Part shown: one piece after another, positions 1 through 10,724 of the stretch
Numbering within the stretch: position 1 is the first letter of the stretch
How the letters are laid out: each line of letters starts with the position of its first letter
Source of the DNA: Clavelina lepadiformis
Lineage: Eukaryota; Chordata; Ascidiacea; Aplousobranchia; Clavelinidae
DNA length: 64,000 bases
Assembly: GCF_947623445.1 (NCBI RefSeq)
Contig: NC_135241.1
Location: 16,866,501-16,930,500 of the forward strand
Direction of reading: 5' to 3'
Made by a program: the position numbers and the translations under genes
Notes under the pieces: generated by a model
The model's input: only the letters and a program-made list of their open reading frames with translations
Told to the model about the DNA's origin: nothing
The model's database searches: none

Positions 1-109
1 GTCATTGATATGAAACTTTCATGGTGATCATCAAGACGCAAAAATTGATACCTCTGTATACTTGCGCAAATTAAAACAATCCACCAAAGAGGTTGAGAGT
101 TAGACTAAC

Positions 110-590
110 CTTTAAATATAGGCACAAGATCCCAGGATCCTATCATTCCCTTGTCGGTTAGTTGACCAAAAGAAGATTCCATGATAAACAAAGGCAAACC
201 GTATGTGAACGCAACTAAGAGGTAGGGTATAAGAAATGCACCTATAAAATAAAAACCTCTTCAGGTTGGTGCGGTACCTAGTTAGCCGATATAACTATGT
301 TTAAAGGGAACTAGGGGAGATGTTTTTTTACTAATATACAATGCTACTTTTAAGCTAATCATGAATTCAGCTACACTTATTATGTAAAGTAAGGCATTAT
401 ACACACCTTACTTGATATGACGTATATCAAAATAAGTTGTATTTTAAAGCAGCAGCATACCTCCACCATTTGCATAGCAAATGTAAGGGAACCTCCAGAC
501 ATTGCCATATCCTATGCATCCTCCCGCGCAAGCAAACGCAAAATCTACGCTCTTACTCCATTTCTCTTTTTTTGGTTCTTCTTGTGCCAT
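110..590 (-). CDS. SLC6-family Na+/Cl- dependent neurotransmitter/osmolyte symporter, first two coding exons (partial)
   Basis: Two exons on the minus strand encode the N-terminus of a sodium-coupled plasma-membrane symporter. Exon 1 is 590-461: the ATG is at 588-590, followed by a short charged cytosolic stretch, then TM1 with the NSS-family signature NVWRFPY and the following NGGG. It ends in a GT donor (phase 1). Exon 2 is 241-110: it continues with [10 protein letters not shown]2 and a GQ-containing loop ending in PIFK, again phase 1. Splice sites (GTATG donor, TTTATAG acceptor) and phases agree. About 87 residues are present; the family usually has around 600, so the remaining exons lie beyond base 1. 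The [10 protein letters not shown] core contains the unwound TM1 region that coordinates Na+ and substrate. Substrate (GABA, taurine, creatine, amino acid) cannot be decided from this fragment. Confidence 0.9.
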
Positions 591-2290
591 GTTTAATATA
601 ATATATCAAATTCTAACCTAAGGTGGAACAAAGTTAAAAGAAAAATCTTTGTTTTGACTTGTCTTTACCCAAAAGAATCTCAAAACGAGATTTGGACAAC
701 TGGTCTACATGGCATAGCCAACTAGTATTCCATTAAGCTGATACAATCCTTTACTATGCAATTTGCCCAGCGGGCTTGGTTTCAATTGCAGCCACACACT
801 GGTATTTACAGCTTTTAGAAAAAGGTTGGATACGATCACTCATCTAACGTACAGTAGAAAACATTACTTCCGGTAATTATAACCGGTACAAATCAAAACT
901 TTTGACCGAGTGTAGCGTCTAGCTTACCGCTGCCACTTTAAGAAGGTACCACAAACACAAAGTTTGCATACAGCTTATTACTGTGTACACTTGACCACTG
1001 GTTGAGGCATAAGCGTGCTCCTTTATTATGGAGGAACGCTCTTTTTTCAACGTGGGAAGAAACCACGAGATCGCTCCTTTTTGAGGGTTATTCGCTCGCC
1101 ACTCTTTTTTGCGCAAACGACGCTGTGAGCGCACAAAATAATAGTTGGATTGAAGACAAATTTAGGTTTTTGGAATACCGTAAGACTATAATTTCATCTA
1201 GTGAAAAAGAAAATGACTGTTTAGAGACTAATTTCACGAATAATTTTTGCTCCGCAAAGTAAATGGCGAAAAATATACATAATAGTCGCACAATCCATCA
1301 GAAGCATTTTATGGCGGTTCGATGTACAGCAGTATCCCGGTTAAGTTCGCAAAAATTTATAACAAAATCTAGATTCAACTTTTTCAACAAATTATCATGT
1401 CATCAAAAACATGTCAACTTGTCATAAAAAGGTTAAAACATATCTTTACTAAAGTTCACGATTTATTAAATATATCATGAATCGTTAGTTGGTGAATATT
1501 TGCACATATTATTTACAAAATGCGTCTGTTGTACATACAAAAAATTTAGCTTAACTTCATTTGAGGCATCCATTAGCCTTGAATGATCACTGATTAGCGC
1601 CTTCAGTTTTGCTGATAGAAACATTACATAATAATACGCCTATTATATAGCTACTGTATTTACAAAACCATATTTGCTAAGTTCCCACCTATCACATAAG
1701 TTCGCACAAACTGCTCAGATTCAAGTCGCGAACTTAACCGGGATCTTACTGTACCGTATGCGCTTTGTTTTTTGAAGCTGACAGCAATGAGCCGAATTGT
1801 CATCATGGTGTCGTGATTTGTTTCACGTTGCTGTTCACGTTGCTCTAACTGCTCACAGCTTGATAGGTGACAGCCTATAGCCAAACCACGGCAACCAGTA
1901 TGATATTGGTTTGACGGGTAGCCTATGCGGTCCAAAGAATACCGCGTAACTTCACGGACGCAAATGATCGGGCTATCGGATTTTTTATGTTTAAAACAAT
2001 CGTAATTTATTCAATTACAATGCTTCACATGACGCCTAATTGTACTTAGGCTAAACTCCTATGGCCTATACTTTTGACTTCGGTTGACTACCGTGCAAGA
2101 AAAGCAACAGCAGCAGCATGTTGTCAAGTAACTTGACTAATATATGACATCACAAGAGCTTTAATTACATCACCATCAACGCCAAAAACTAAGACTTTCC
2201 GCGATTGTCTTTTGACGATAACTACCTAACCACAAATTATTTTTCAAAAATATATTACCAGAATGTTCAGTTAATAGTGTTCTTTCATAT
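591..2290. other. intergenic, no gene recognised
   Basis: AT-rich DNA upstream of the SLC6 start. Small open frames at 919-1291 and 1660-1935 occur on both strands with no domain, no splice context and no similarity I recognise. The SLC6 promoter should lie in the first few hundred bases, but no clear core element is visible. Confidence 0.5.
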
Positions 2291-2323
2291 AAGATCAACT
2301 TGCTTTTGGACTTGCCCCTCACT
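2291..2323 (+). repeat. solo end of a TTAA-flanked transposon family
   Basis: This stretch ends in GACTTGCCCCTCACT followed directly by TTAA (2324-2327). The same terminal motif, preceded by AAGA-C/T-CAACTT, forms the right end of the complete element at 8379-9830. I found no matching left end nearby, so this is probably a truncated or solo terminus. Confidence 0.5.
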
Positions 2324-2726
2324 TTAACCAATATATATTTTGAAACTTGCAAGTTAAGAATATTAAATTGTTAAACGTCGGCATCTACAACTCTAGAAAG
2401 TTCGTAATACTCTACTCGTCTATTAATAACACTGGTCAACAATTTTTCAAAAATTGTTTGCTTCCGATAAGAAAACAATTGATTCTTATGCATTTTTGGA
2501 CGCTAAATCCAAAAATGGCGGTTAAAATTGCTGATTAGCTCTAGTTTAAAAGATAAAAACTTTTTTCATTTTTGTATGTTGATCTACATATGGCAAGCCT
2601 TGTTGCACTTTATTGAAAAGAACAGTAACAATCTACAATTAGTGTAATAATTGCATGCGTTTATATTTCAGCATAGCATATGCAACAAATAATTGTCACT
2701 TGTCAAATATAAATTTCTGATCTATT

Positions 2727-4235
2727 TTATCTGTTCTTCTCCTTTTTGGCCTGTCGCTTGAATACGGTTAATGGAGCATCCCTAGATATCATCCAGCAAA
2801 AGTTAGCAAGCATTGATTGGTTCTGTTTTCCCTGGTACCTCTTTTCCATTGTAGATATGCATTGGTGAAATCGCTCACCATGCTAATCACTAGGGCAACC
2901 AAAAGTCAATTTTTTTTAACCTGCCCAGAATGTTATCAAACATGCACAAAACAAATTTCAGCTTTGTACGACGTGTGGTATAGAAGTTATTAGGTCAAAT
3001 AAAGTCAAAATGTTACGTTAGGTCAAAATACGGTCAAATTGTTTCTTTAGGTCAAAATCTATTAAACTTGTAATTTTGTAACCATTTTGTAATATTATTC
3101 TTCCGTTTTTCTCTTTTCTTGTACCGCAAACAATTCCAGTGCCGCAAATTTTACTTAGAACCAAAGCCACAAAGAGAGGGAAGGTTTTTCAGCGCGTTTG
3201 GTGACGTCACGATGTGACGGCATTGCATTTGAAACTGCAAGTTGTCAATCTTAATACGCAGAAACGAAAAAAAGTCAACACTAGAAAAGCATTTTGTCAT
3301 TTTTAAATGCAGCTTTAGATTAGAAAGTTGCTGTAGACAGTGTAGAGACTATCAGTATAGCGTTTTTCAAAATGAGGTCAAAATTTAAACGTTTTAGGTC
3401 AAAATAAGGTCAAAATTTAAGCTTTTTAGGTCAAAAAACTGGTTGCCCTACTAATCACTAACATCTCCACAGTTTGGTGGAAAAAAACCAGGTGCGAGCC
3501 CAAAAAGTGTATCTTCAGTGACATATTGAACTCCATGCATCTGTATTCTTTAATGAGATTTACACCAATTCCGTGTAGTTGTCAGCTCTTTTGTTCCCCA
3601 AGAATTTTGTGGCCAGCAACTTAAACGCTTCCCATGCAATTTTCTCTTTGTCAAATAACACTTGATCAAATTTACCGTCTTCGAAGATGATGATTCTGCC
3701 AGAAGATTCCATAGCTGAAGTCTAGAGCCCAAAAGTTCTGATTTAACTTTAGGTAGTTCCAAATCCCGGATAAGATCGTGCTATTCATTTTGAGTTATAA
3801 GGTGTGGTTCTTTGGAAGATATGTTTCAATGTAACATAACGTGAATTCTTTAGGTGCGTCAGGAACAGGAAGTAATTCTCCTTGTGGTACGGGACGAATT
3901 GCAGATGGAATATTTGTGTATTGAATACTCTGCTTCTTCTATCTTGACAAACATTTACAAACCGGGGAGATCATGCAAAAGTAGCAATCGCTAATGTGGT
4001 CAGTAGATTCTCTCCAAACCATTGGAACAGCAAAGGGCATACATTTTCTTTTTTCCATTTAGTCATTGCCGAAGATTTGCACCACAGGAGTTACAGCATA
4101 TGTGAGGGGCCCAACTCTTGTCCTGATCACCAACTTTGCATCCAAAATACAAGTTGAATACAAGGTTTGCTTTCCTGACCACAGCCGTTATACTTCGCTT
4201 TTGTGCTGGAAAAAGTTATTTCACCACAAATGTAA
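2727..4235 (-). pseudogene. decayed, multi-copy 'DEHGERFHQ'-type gene of transposon character, split by a MITE
   Basis: Reading the minus strand from about 4235 down to 2727 through frame changes gives a series of blocks typical of a multi-copy hypothetical protein family that I recall from many invertebrate genomes. In order they are: CGEITF; a GDQDKSWAPHICC-like block; MPFAVPMVWRE..DH.SDCYFC; PNIPSAIRPVPQGE; LPKVKSELLGSRLQLWNLLAE; FDQVLFDKEKIAWEAFK..FLGNKRADNYTELV; MSLKIHFLGSHL.FF; HGERFHQ.ISTMEKRYQGK; and a terminal CW block. Several in-frame stops and frameshifts are visible, and the middle of the family between WNLLAE and the FDQV block seems to be missing, so the copy is dead. The HGERFHQ part (2727-2890) and the HFLGSHL part (3459-3540) join in frame once the hAT MITE at 2891-3450 and one 8-bp duplication are ignored. 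The mobilisation mechanism of this family is unknown to me. Confidence 0.75.
2891..3450. mobile_element. hAT-type MITE, 560 bp, with perfect 8-bp target-site duplication
   Basis: The element starts TAGGGCAACCA and ends TGGTTGCCCTA, an 11-bp perfect inverted repeat. It is flanked by identical 8-bp copies of CTAATCAC at 2883-2890 and 3451-3458. An 8-bp duplication and short TIRs of this type are characteristic of the hAT superfamily. No transposase is encoded. Both subterminal regions carry several AGGTCAAA repeats in the same orientation (about 2991-3057 and 3374-3435). A GGTGACGTCACG site sits near 3200. It interrupts the decayed gene at 2727-4235. Confidence 0.9.
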
Positions 4236-5836
4236 GAGGCAAGAGAAAATGCAGTTTACGAGGCAAATGCAGAAAGAGCAGTTAAGACTAAACACATGAA
4301 GTTTTTACAAAAGAAGCAAGCAAACAACCCAACTCAAACATATGTCAAAATAAAAATAATATGAATAGAAACGTCATCTACCTTCCAACAAATATATTAA
4401 GTGCCCAACTCTATCTGACCGATCCAAGCTACAACAGAAAAACGCACTATGTTTTCCGCTTCAGCAAGTAAAGCACATTTTGGCATGGTGCCATATCTCA
4501 AAAACTAGAGCTAATCAACAAATTTAAAGTTGATATTCGTGATCAGCGACCCCAAATTAGCCAAGACTGACAGCATTCGTTTCAGAAGCAAATTGGCTGT
4601 TGACCAGTGTAATTGGTGCTAGGTGTGAGTCTAGAAATGCACGACGCAGAATAATTGCCTATTCTAGAATAGTTTTATTCCGGATCCAGAATTTCGAATC
4701 CTATTCTAGATTAGCACAAAAGTTAAAAAGTTAAGTACCCGCAGTGCTTTTTGTATTGTATTGATTGTTATTTGCCATTGAATGTGGGGAGCGAAAGGTA
4801 TGGTGCTAACCTTGTTGTAAAATGATCAAACAAAAAGTTCACTGAAGAGCAATCAAAAAGCGGGAAAAATCAAAAAACGGCTGCATCTTTGGATATTATC
4901 AAGTGGCAGGTGAGCCCAATCGCCACACCAGAGTAAGTTTGAAGTCTATAATTATGGCTTGCTTCGCAAGCGTCTAAATAATCATATGCTCGCATTCATA
5001 ATTTTATCAGATTATGCACAGTATAATTGTGTAGCTCATATGTGTTAATTCTATAATTTAGCCTAAAATGTACAAAACACGTGTAATTATAGATAAGAAC
5101 GAGTTTTTACCGTAAGCTTATAATCTTTTAGGAATTTACTTCTACTCTTAATTGAGCTTGTATCCTGCCAACAAATAGCATATTTGTTCAATATTTTCGG
5201 ATTCGCGTTCCGGAACGTATAATAGACATCAATATACGTTACACGTTTACAACACTATTATTTACGCTTATTTCTAATCGTCGTTCATAATTTCTAATCA
5301 CTGAAATCAGTTGGGGGCGGCCATGCCGGAATAAATTTTTCTGTAAACATAAAGCTTCAAACACAAGGCGGATCTCTTACAGTAGTTTACTTAGATGTTA
5401 TAAGCTTTTCTCAGAATTTAAAAAATATGCAAGCATAAAAGTCAAAGAACATTTAACCCAGCCTTGTATCAAAATTTCACTCCTGCTCTTGTAAGCGCAC
5501 AGTGCCAGATAACAAACGAAGAAAAACAAAAAGGATTGTGATAAAAAGATTAACAGCGGACAATAAAAACACAAACACCATACGCTGCAAAATGCACAGC
5601 GGATGAAATGGTTTTATAATTTTAAAAGGCATTCTACAGGAATTCTTGAGCATGACTGGCCAGCTTTATCAATAAATATACACACATCGCCTACTTACAG
5701 AAAAAAGTCTTTTCTTTCGCCTATAACACAACATCAAAGCTCCAAGCTTGAATTTTCAAGCCGGATTTTATCACAAACCGTTAAAACTATAACATTTACA
5801 GCGTTGCGCAACATATAGCTTGCCCTTCTTTATAAG
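4236..5836. other. intergenic, no gene recognised
   Basis: AT-rich sequence with short chance open frames only. A stretch at 4663-4715 repeats CCTATTCTAGA twice and contains several near-palindromes (TTCTAGAA, CCGGATCC, TTCGAA), which may be a remnant of a repeat. Nothing else is supported. Confidence 0.4.
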
Positions 5837-8040
5837 CAGAGCTACATACATGTACTGATTTTATTACTTTAATTTAAAAAACATTCCAACATAAGTACCA
5901 GGTCAGGTGGTAAGTACCAAGTACTCATATTAGGTACTGGAGTACTTTATTGTACAGTAATATAATATAGAAATTACAGAATAAATTTTTTATTCTTTTT
6001 TAATCAATTTCCGCTGTTAATCGAGACCACCGCGTTCCTACCTCATATCACTTACATTATTATACATAGTAGTTATGATAAAAAGGGTAATTGTGTAAAA
6101 ACTGGATAGACGGGTCATACTGTACTGTACCTTAAATTTATAGACTTATCTTATCTCAGGGCCGGATTTAGGGGGGCCCGCACCAATTTTTTGGCCAAAA
6201 AATTGTGTGAAAAATGAGCAAAAATAAACTGATGTATAATATAAAAATATTCACCAAATTTAAAGTTTTGCCTAAATTTAACTTTTAAATTTATCAACGT
6301 TTAAATTGCATTGCGTGTTTATTTCGTTTTAAAAGTTTCACACTCCACTGGAAAACGTTAATTTTTTAAAGTAAAACTATTGGAAAGCCCGGCTGCACAC
6401 GTCGATGACTCAAAAAGTTCTTGCTAAGATTAACGTATTTTAAGGAGGGGACCATAATTGGGACAACGATCCTCCATGACGGTCTCAATTTTTTACGACT
6501 ATGGGTGTTTCCATGTCTTTTACGTTTATTGCTTTTTTTTCCTTTGTTGCTCCTCATTGGCTATATTACATATTGCTATAAAATCCATAGTAACACTGTA
6601 TAGTACGATACTCTGACATGAAAGTTTCAGACAGCATCGTAATAAAACACTGACCAAAGTCACGAACATAATTGGTTGATCGTGAAACACGACAGATTGC
6701 TTGTCGTTCTGGTTAACATTAAGCATCGAGAGAAAGTATCTAAAGTGCATACTTCCAACAATGCGAAGCATTGCAGTTGCTGATACGGAGTTGTTCACTG
6801 TTTGATCGAGTTGTAAAAGTGAAATAAGGCTATCCACGTTGTCCAAGGTATCTACCTTAGATGTTAAAAGGATTTGGTATTACAAAACTCATTGTGAAGT
6901 GAGTACGGCTACGGTCCCTACCCAATACAAGCTTTGTCGAGAGTTCTGCCCAGATATTTCTGTTAAAATATAAGTGGTCAAGAAAAAACAAAAATTTTGT
7001 TGATGTCACTAAACATGGTGTAGCCTACTATTGAATTGTATATGTATCTTCTAAACATGTTTGAGAAAAATCGATTTCAGCAGATTGGCGTAAAAATGCC
7101 GTTCAGAAAAACGTCACAATCTTAAAACATTTTCAGAGAATCTGTCCTTTATCCTCCTAAATACTATTTCATGCTAACACTAGCGTATTTAGGCATTGGG
7201 CCATATCTCCTCATGAACCTAACGTTTTTAAACCACAGGCCTTTTTACGTTTACAGTTTTCATTTATTCCGTTTCCTTATTTGCGACAACTTATCAGCCA
7301 CAGCCTATACACAGGAAAACGTATAAGACAACAGGCGGGTTTACGGCGTTTCAAAACTGATGTATGGGCCTTAAAAGTTGTACACGGCGTCTTTAAAGTA
7401 AAAAAATATAATTTAACTTCTGTACTGTTCACATAGATATGAAAATACAATTTGTTTAAGGCGTTTTAAAGCGATATTTGAGGTGTAAAAACACAAAATT
7501 TTTGCGCTTCGCTCAGTTTAGGTGGACAGATTTGGAAATTTTACAATCAATTTTTAAAGCTTTTTGGCTCCCTTCAACGCATCCCAATATGCCTCTACAT
7601 GCTAACTATACACAGTTTTGTACACTATTTTTTGCTACCGCAATATTACAGTAACGTTTATTGGTATTTTAATATTTTCAAGCTGACGCTGTTAATTTAA
7701 GTACAGGCTAGTTTCGCAACTGTTCATCGAGTCAGTAATAACAACAGCTGGTTAGTTTAATCAGACCTACAAAAAGTTGTTGGAGTTCATAAAGCTAAAC
7801 TTGGTACATAAGCGCTTAAATTAAAATTTTATTAATGAAAGGGCCCCCACCAATGCTGGGCCCCAGGGCACTTCACCATGTAAATCCGGCGCTGTCCTAA
7901 AAAAAGAAACCTTAATATGCAATAACAAATGAACTATAAAAATTGATAAACAAGTAGGCTACCAGTTCAAGTATTTTAAAAATGATCAAGTAGCCTACAC
8001 TCGAGTATTGGAAAATTAGTACTCGAGTAAAGCAGCTCTG
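5837..8040. mobile_element. Tol2-like hAT element, about 2.2 kb including an inner insertion
   Basis: The left end reads CAGAGCTAC and the right end, reverse-complemented, CAGAGCTGCTTTACTCGAG. Subterminal regions are rich in AAGTACT/TACTCGAGTA motifs (5897-5955 and 7955-8035), the arrangement seen in Tol2-type hAT transposons. The flanks 5829-5836 (TTTATAAG) and 8041-8048 (ATTATAAG) match at 7 of 8 bases, consistent with an old 8-bp target duplication. I recognise no transposase. A second element (6157-7894) appears to sit inside. Confidence 0.7.
6157..7894. mobile_element. second hAT-like element nested inside the Tol2-like element
   Basis: The left end CAGGGCCGGATTTA and the right end TAAATCCGGCGCTG are inverted repeats differing at one base, followed on both sides by G/C-rich blocks (GGGGGGCCC and GGGCCCC). 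This kind of CAGGG terminus is typical of hAT elements. The flanking 8-mers (TCTTATCT and TCCTAAAA) do not match, so the duplication is lost or the boundaries are imprecise. The interior is AT-rich with only a 106-codon minus-strand open frame (6526-6846), which I do not recognise. Confidence 0.55.
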
Positions 8041-8378
8041 ATTATAAGCTGTCGTTTTTTCCTGTGAACAATAGGCTATACAAATTATTGAACTTTCGGC
8101 TCGAGAGATGGAAAACCTTCCATTACAGATTAGTGGCCAATTGCGGGTTAAGCGTCCAAGCTACCTGAGAAGCGCAGGGAGCGTTCGAAGAGGCGTTGTG
8201 GTAGAAAGCTAACAGGCTTTGTCTAACGTTAAAAGAGTGTGCGAGACACTCTTTCTAGCTTCCATCCAGCAAGCCTCTTGCATTAGCAGCGGACTGGCCT
8301 AGTTACGCGTTCAAAAATTCTACTCAAATCATTGCAAGCCGCAGAAATTGTACCCGAGAGTCGCTCAGTGGCTCTTAA

Positions 8379-9830
8379 AGAGAGGGCAAGTCCAAAAACA
8401 AGTTTGTCTTCAATCAAAGATTAATTGTCAGCAAGTGCACTGGAGAATGGATTTTTAATAACACGTTGTGGTTAAGCAATTGTTGTGAAAAATATATCGC
8501 AAATTTGGACTTTTTATGACGAAGTTATATCATGATAACGTCATAAATCTTAAAACAATCTGCTTCATTACTGAGGTTGGATTGGGTATGGTAAGCTAGC
8601 TAACGCGTTGTGGATGAAATACGTTTCCATAGTTAAGTGATTAGTTGCAGGTAATGGTTATTTTCAGCATAGGAACGTCACAGAAGATAGTAAATGTATT
8701 GGTCAAACATTCTTGTTTTTGAGACAGTTACCAGCACCAGTCTAGGGTAGCGTCAGCAGGCAAAACTGAGGTTAATGTACTGTAGCTTACCATCGACATT
8801 CATCAGTACAAATACAATTATGATAACGTGGCTCAAGCGGAAAATGTTAAAATGTTAAATGAAAATGTTACGGAAAATGTTTCTGTCATACACTAACCTT
8901 CGTTTTAGTTGTACGCATTACTTGTCGACGAGGAGAAACATTCTGTTCAAACTTGATCCAAATACCTGAGTCATGCACATCGTTTTTATATTCTGACATA
9001 ATAAGAACCGCCACCTCCGTCATAATTAAACAATGACTTTGCGTTTTTGCCACCATTTTATGGCAATAACATCTTAACCACAACATATTAGTAAAAAATT
9101 TTCCCCTGTACACTGACTGACAACTAAAGATTTGTAACGGAAAATGGTTATAGGCATATGGCACCTGAACTTGAAAGGTTGACCCACTTCACTACAATAA
9201 GTACTTGTTGAATGTTTATTGAGGGTGATGATATATGAATCTCATGAGGTCGTTGTCTACTTTTCTCACCCACAGATGTAATTGTTCACCTTGACGGCTT
9301 ATTGTCTGATGACTAGCTTTAAATAGCAGTGATCAATATTTTAATGACTTGTTTTCCACTACTATATTATAGGACCAAACTCCTTGTTACCTTGTGAAGA
9401 TGACAATAAAGTTGTCCATCTTAACACCAAACTTATTCAAATAAAATTCAACTATGGTTACACAGGAATGACAACTGTATATACTGATTATATTGAAGTT
9501 TCTTTCAACAATTACATTTAGAGAAAACATTAGCACATCAGCAACAGCATAAAGACGCCCATGTTATAGGGTTGATCTTAGTAGAATGAATGCATTCAAC
9601 AGCTGTGCATAACTAATGCCAGATAGATCAGGCAGGCAGGATATTTATGTTATGACTTAAAACGGAAAACGAAAACTTATCGGTACGCGATGTTATCTAT
9701 CATTGACGTCATGTTTCGTAAAACAGACGTCTGGAAATAAGAATTGTATATTCTATTCGATTTGTATATTATAATATCTCTTTATTATCAAAGATTAAAG
9801 ACCAACTTATTTGTAGACTTGCCCCTCACA
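8379..9830. mobile_element. TTAA-flanked, piggyBac-like non-autonomous element, 1.45 kb
   Basis: The left terminus (AGAGAGGGCAAGTCC, then ACAAGTTTGTCTTCAATC) and the right terminus (GACTTGCCCCTCACA, preceded by GATTAAAGACCAACTT) are imperfect inverted repeats about 40 bp long. Both ends are bounded exactly by TTAA (8375-8378 and 9831-9834). TTAA duplication is the hallmark of the piggyBac superfamily. No transposase is visible; the longest frame (8886-9164, minus, 92 codons) is unrecognised. A related solo end lies at 2291-2323. Superfamily assignment is inference from the target site. Confidence 0.65.
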
Positions 9831-9834
9831 TTAA

Positions 9835-10414
9835 GATTTACTTGAGCATCTCATTTCAAGAATACAACATTCTACCACGGAGTTGCTACTACAACCAACT
9901 TTTGGAAAAGAACACAACAAATATCAGGCCGACACAACACAACCAATCGACGATGCTGCAGCAGAAGACCGAGATCTTCAACAAAGGCAGAGCAAACACT
10001 TGCTGCTGGGCAATTGTGGGCCTACACGTGTTAATAGCGAGAGAAATGTCAAGATCATTTGCCCACAGCACGATTCAATGAAGCCAACCTTCGCCCAACA
10101 CCATGCTGATTTTGTTGAAAGTCAAGTTTTCTATAAAAGAAACAAAACGTCCACAAAGCTAGGCAACAGGAGCCACTGCTTACTCAGGCCGCGGTTCTCC
10201 TAAAGAATAGATACAGATATATTTTCGCTGGCTACACAAAACTGACTACGCATCGATGAGCAAATTTTCTACATTTTTGGTTTAATTACAGATGATTTTG
10301 GTTTGTTTCATGCCAAGCATTCAGCCTACAGATTCGGAATCAACTTCAATACGAACTATGACACATGACACATGGACACATACGAACTATGACACATGGA
10401 CTGTAAGCACAAAG
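9835..10414. other. intergenic, no gene recognised
   Basis: Two overlapping plus-strand frames (9842-10081 and 9883-10203) have no recognisable domain and no splice context. At 10352-10399 there is a short direct duplication of TACGAACTATGACACATG. Confidence 0.4.
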
Positions 10415-10724
10415 CAGAGCTGACCCTAGCAAGCCCGGGGCCCAGTGCAAGAACGCTGATGCCTGATGGTGTGGTCCCTTGCCGATTTTAAATAACTTTA
10501 AAGTAATTATAACAATAAAAACGTACAGCAAACATTAACTCTTTGCAAATTAACTCCCATTAAAGCTTTGCTTTGTCATATGTTTTCACCAAAACATTCG
10601 AAAATAATACTGAGATTTACGCAAAATAAAAGTTAAATTGTTATTTCAATTTTGGTGCTAAGCAGCGCGAAGCCCCGAAAGGTGCGGGGCGCAATGCAGT
10701 CGCATTGGATTAAGGCCGGCCCTG
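10415..10724. mobile_element. possible small hAT-like element (CAG...CTG ends, GC-rich)
   Basis: The left end is CAGAGCTGACCCTAG and the right end reverse-complements to CAGGGCCGGCCTTAA, matching at 10 of 15 positions. Both ends carry GC-rich blocks that contrast with the AT-rich surroundings. The 8-bp flanks (GCACAAAG and ACCGTAGG) do not match, so this is tentative. The CAGGGCCGG end resembles the left end of the element at 6157. Confidence 0.4.

Noticed and set aside
919..1291. Three overlapping small frames on both strands
   Set aside because: Mutually overlapping, no domain, no splice or start context; likely chance frames.
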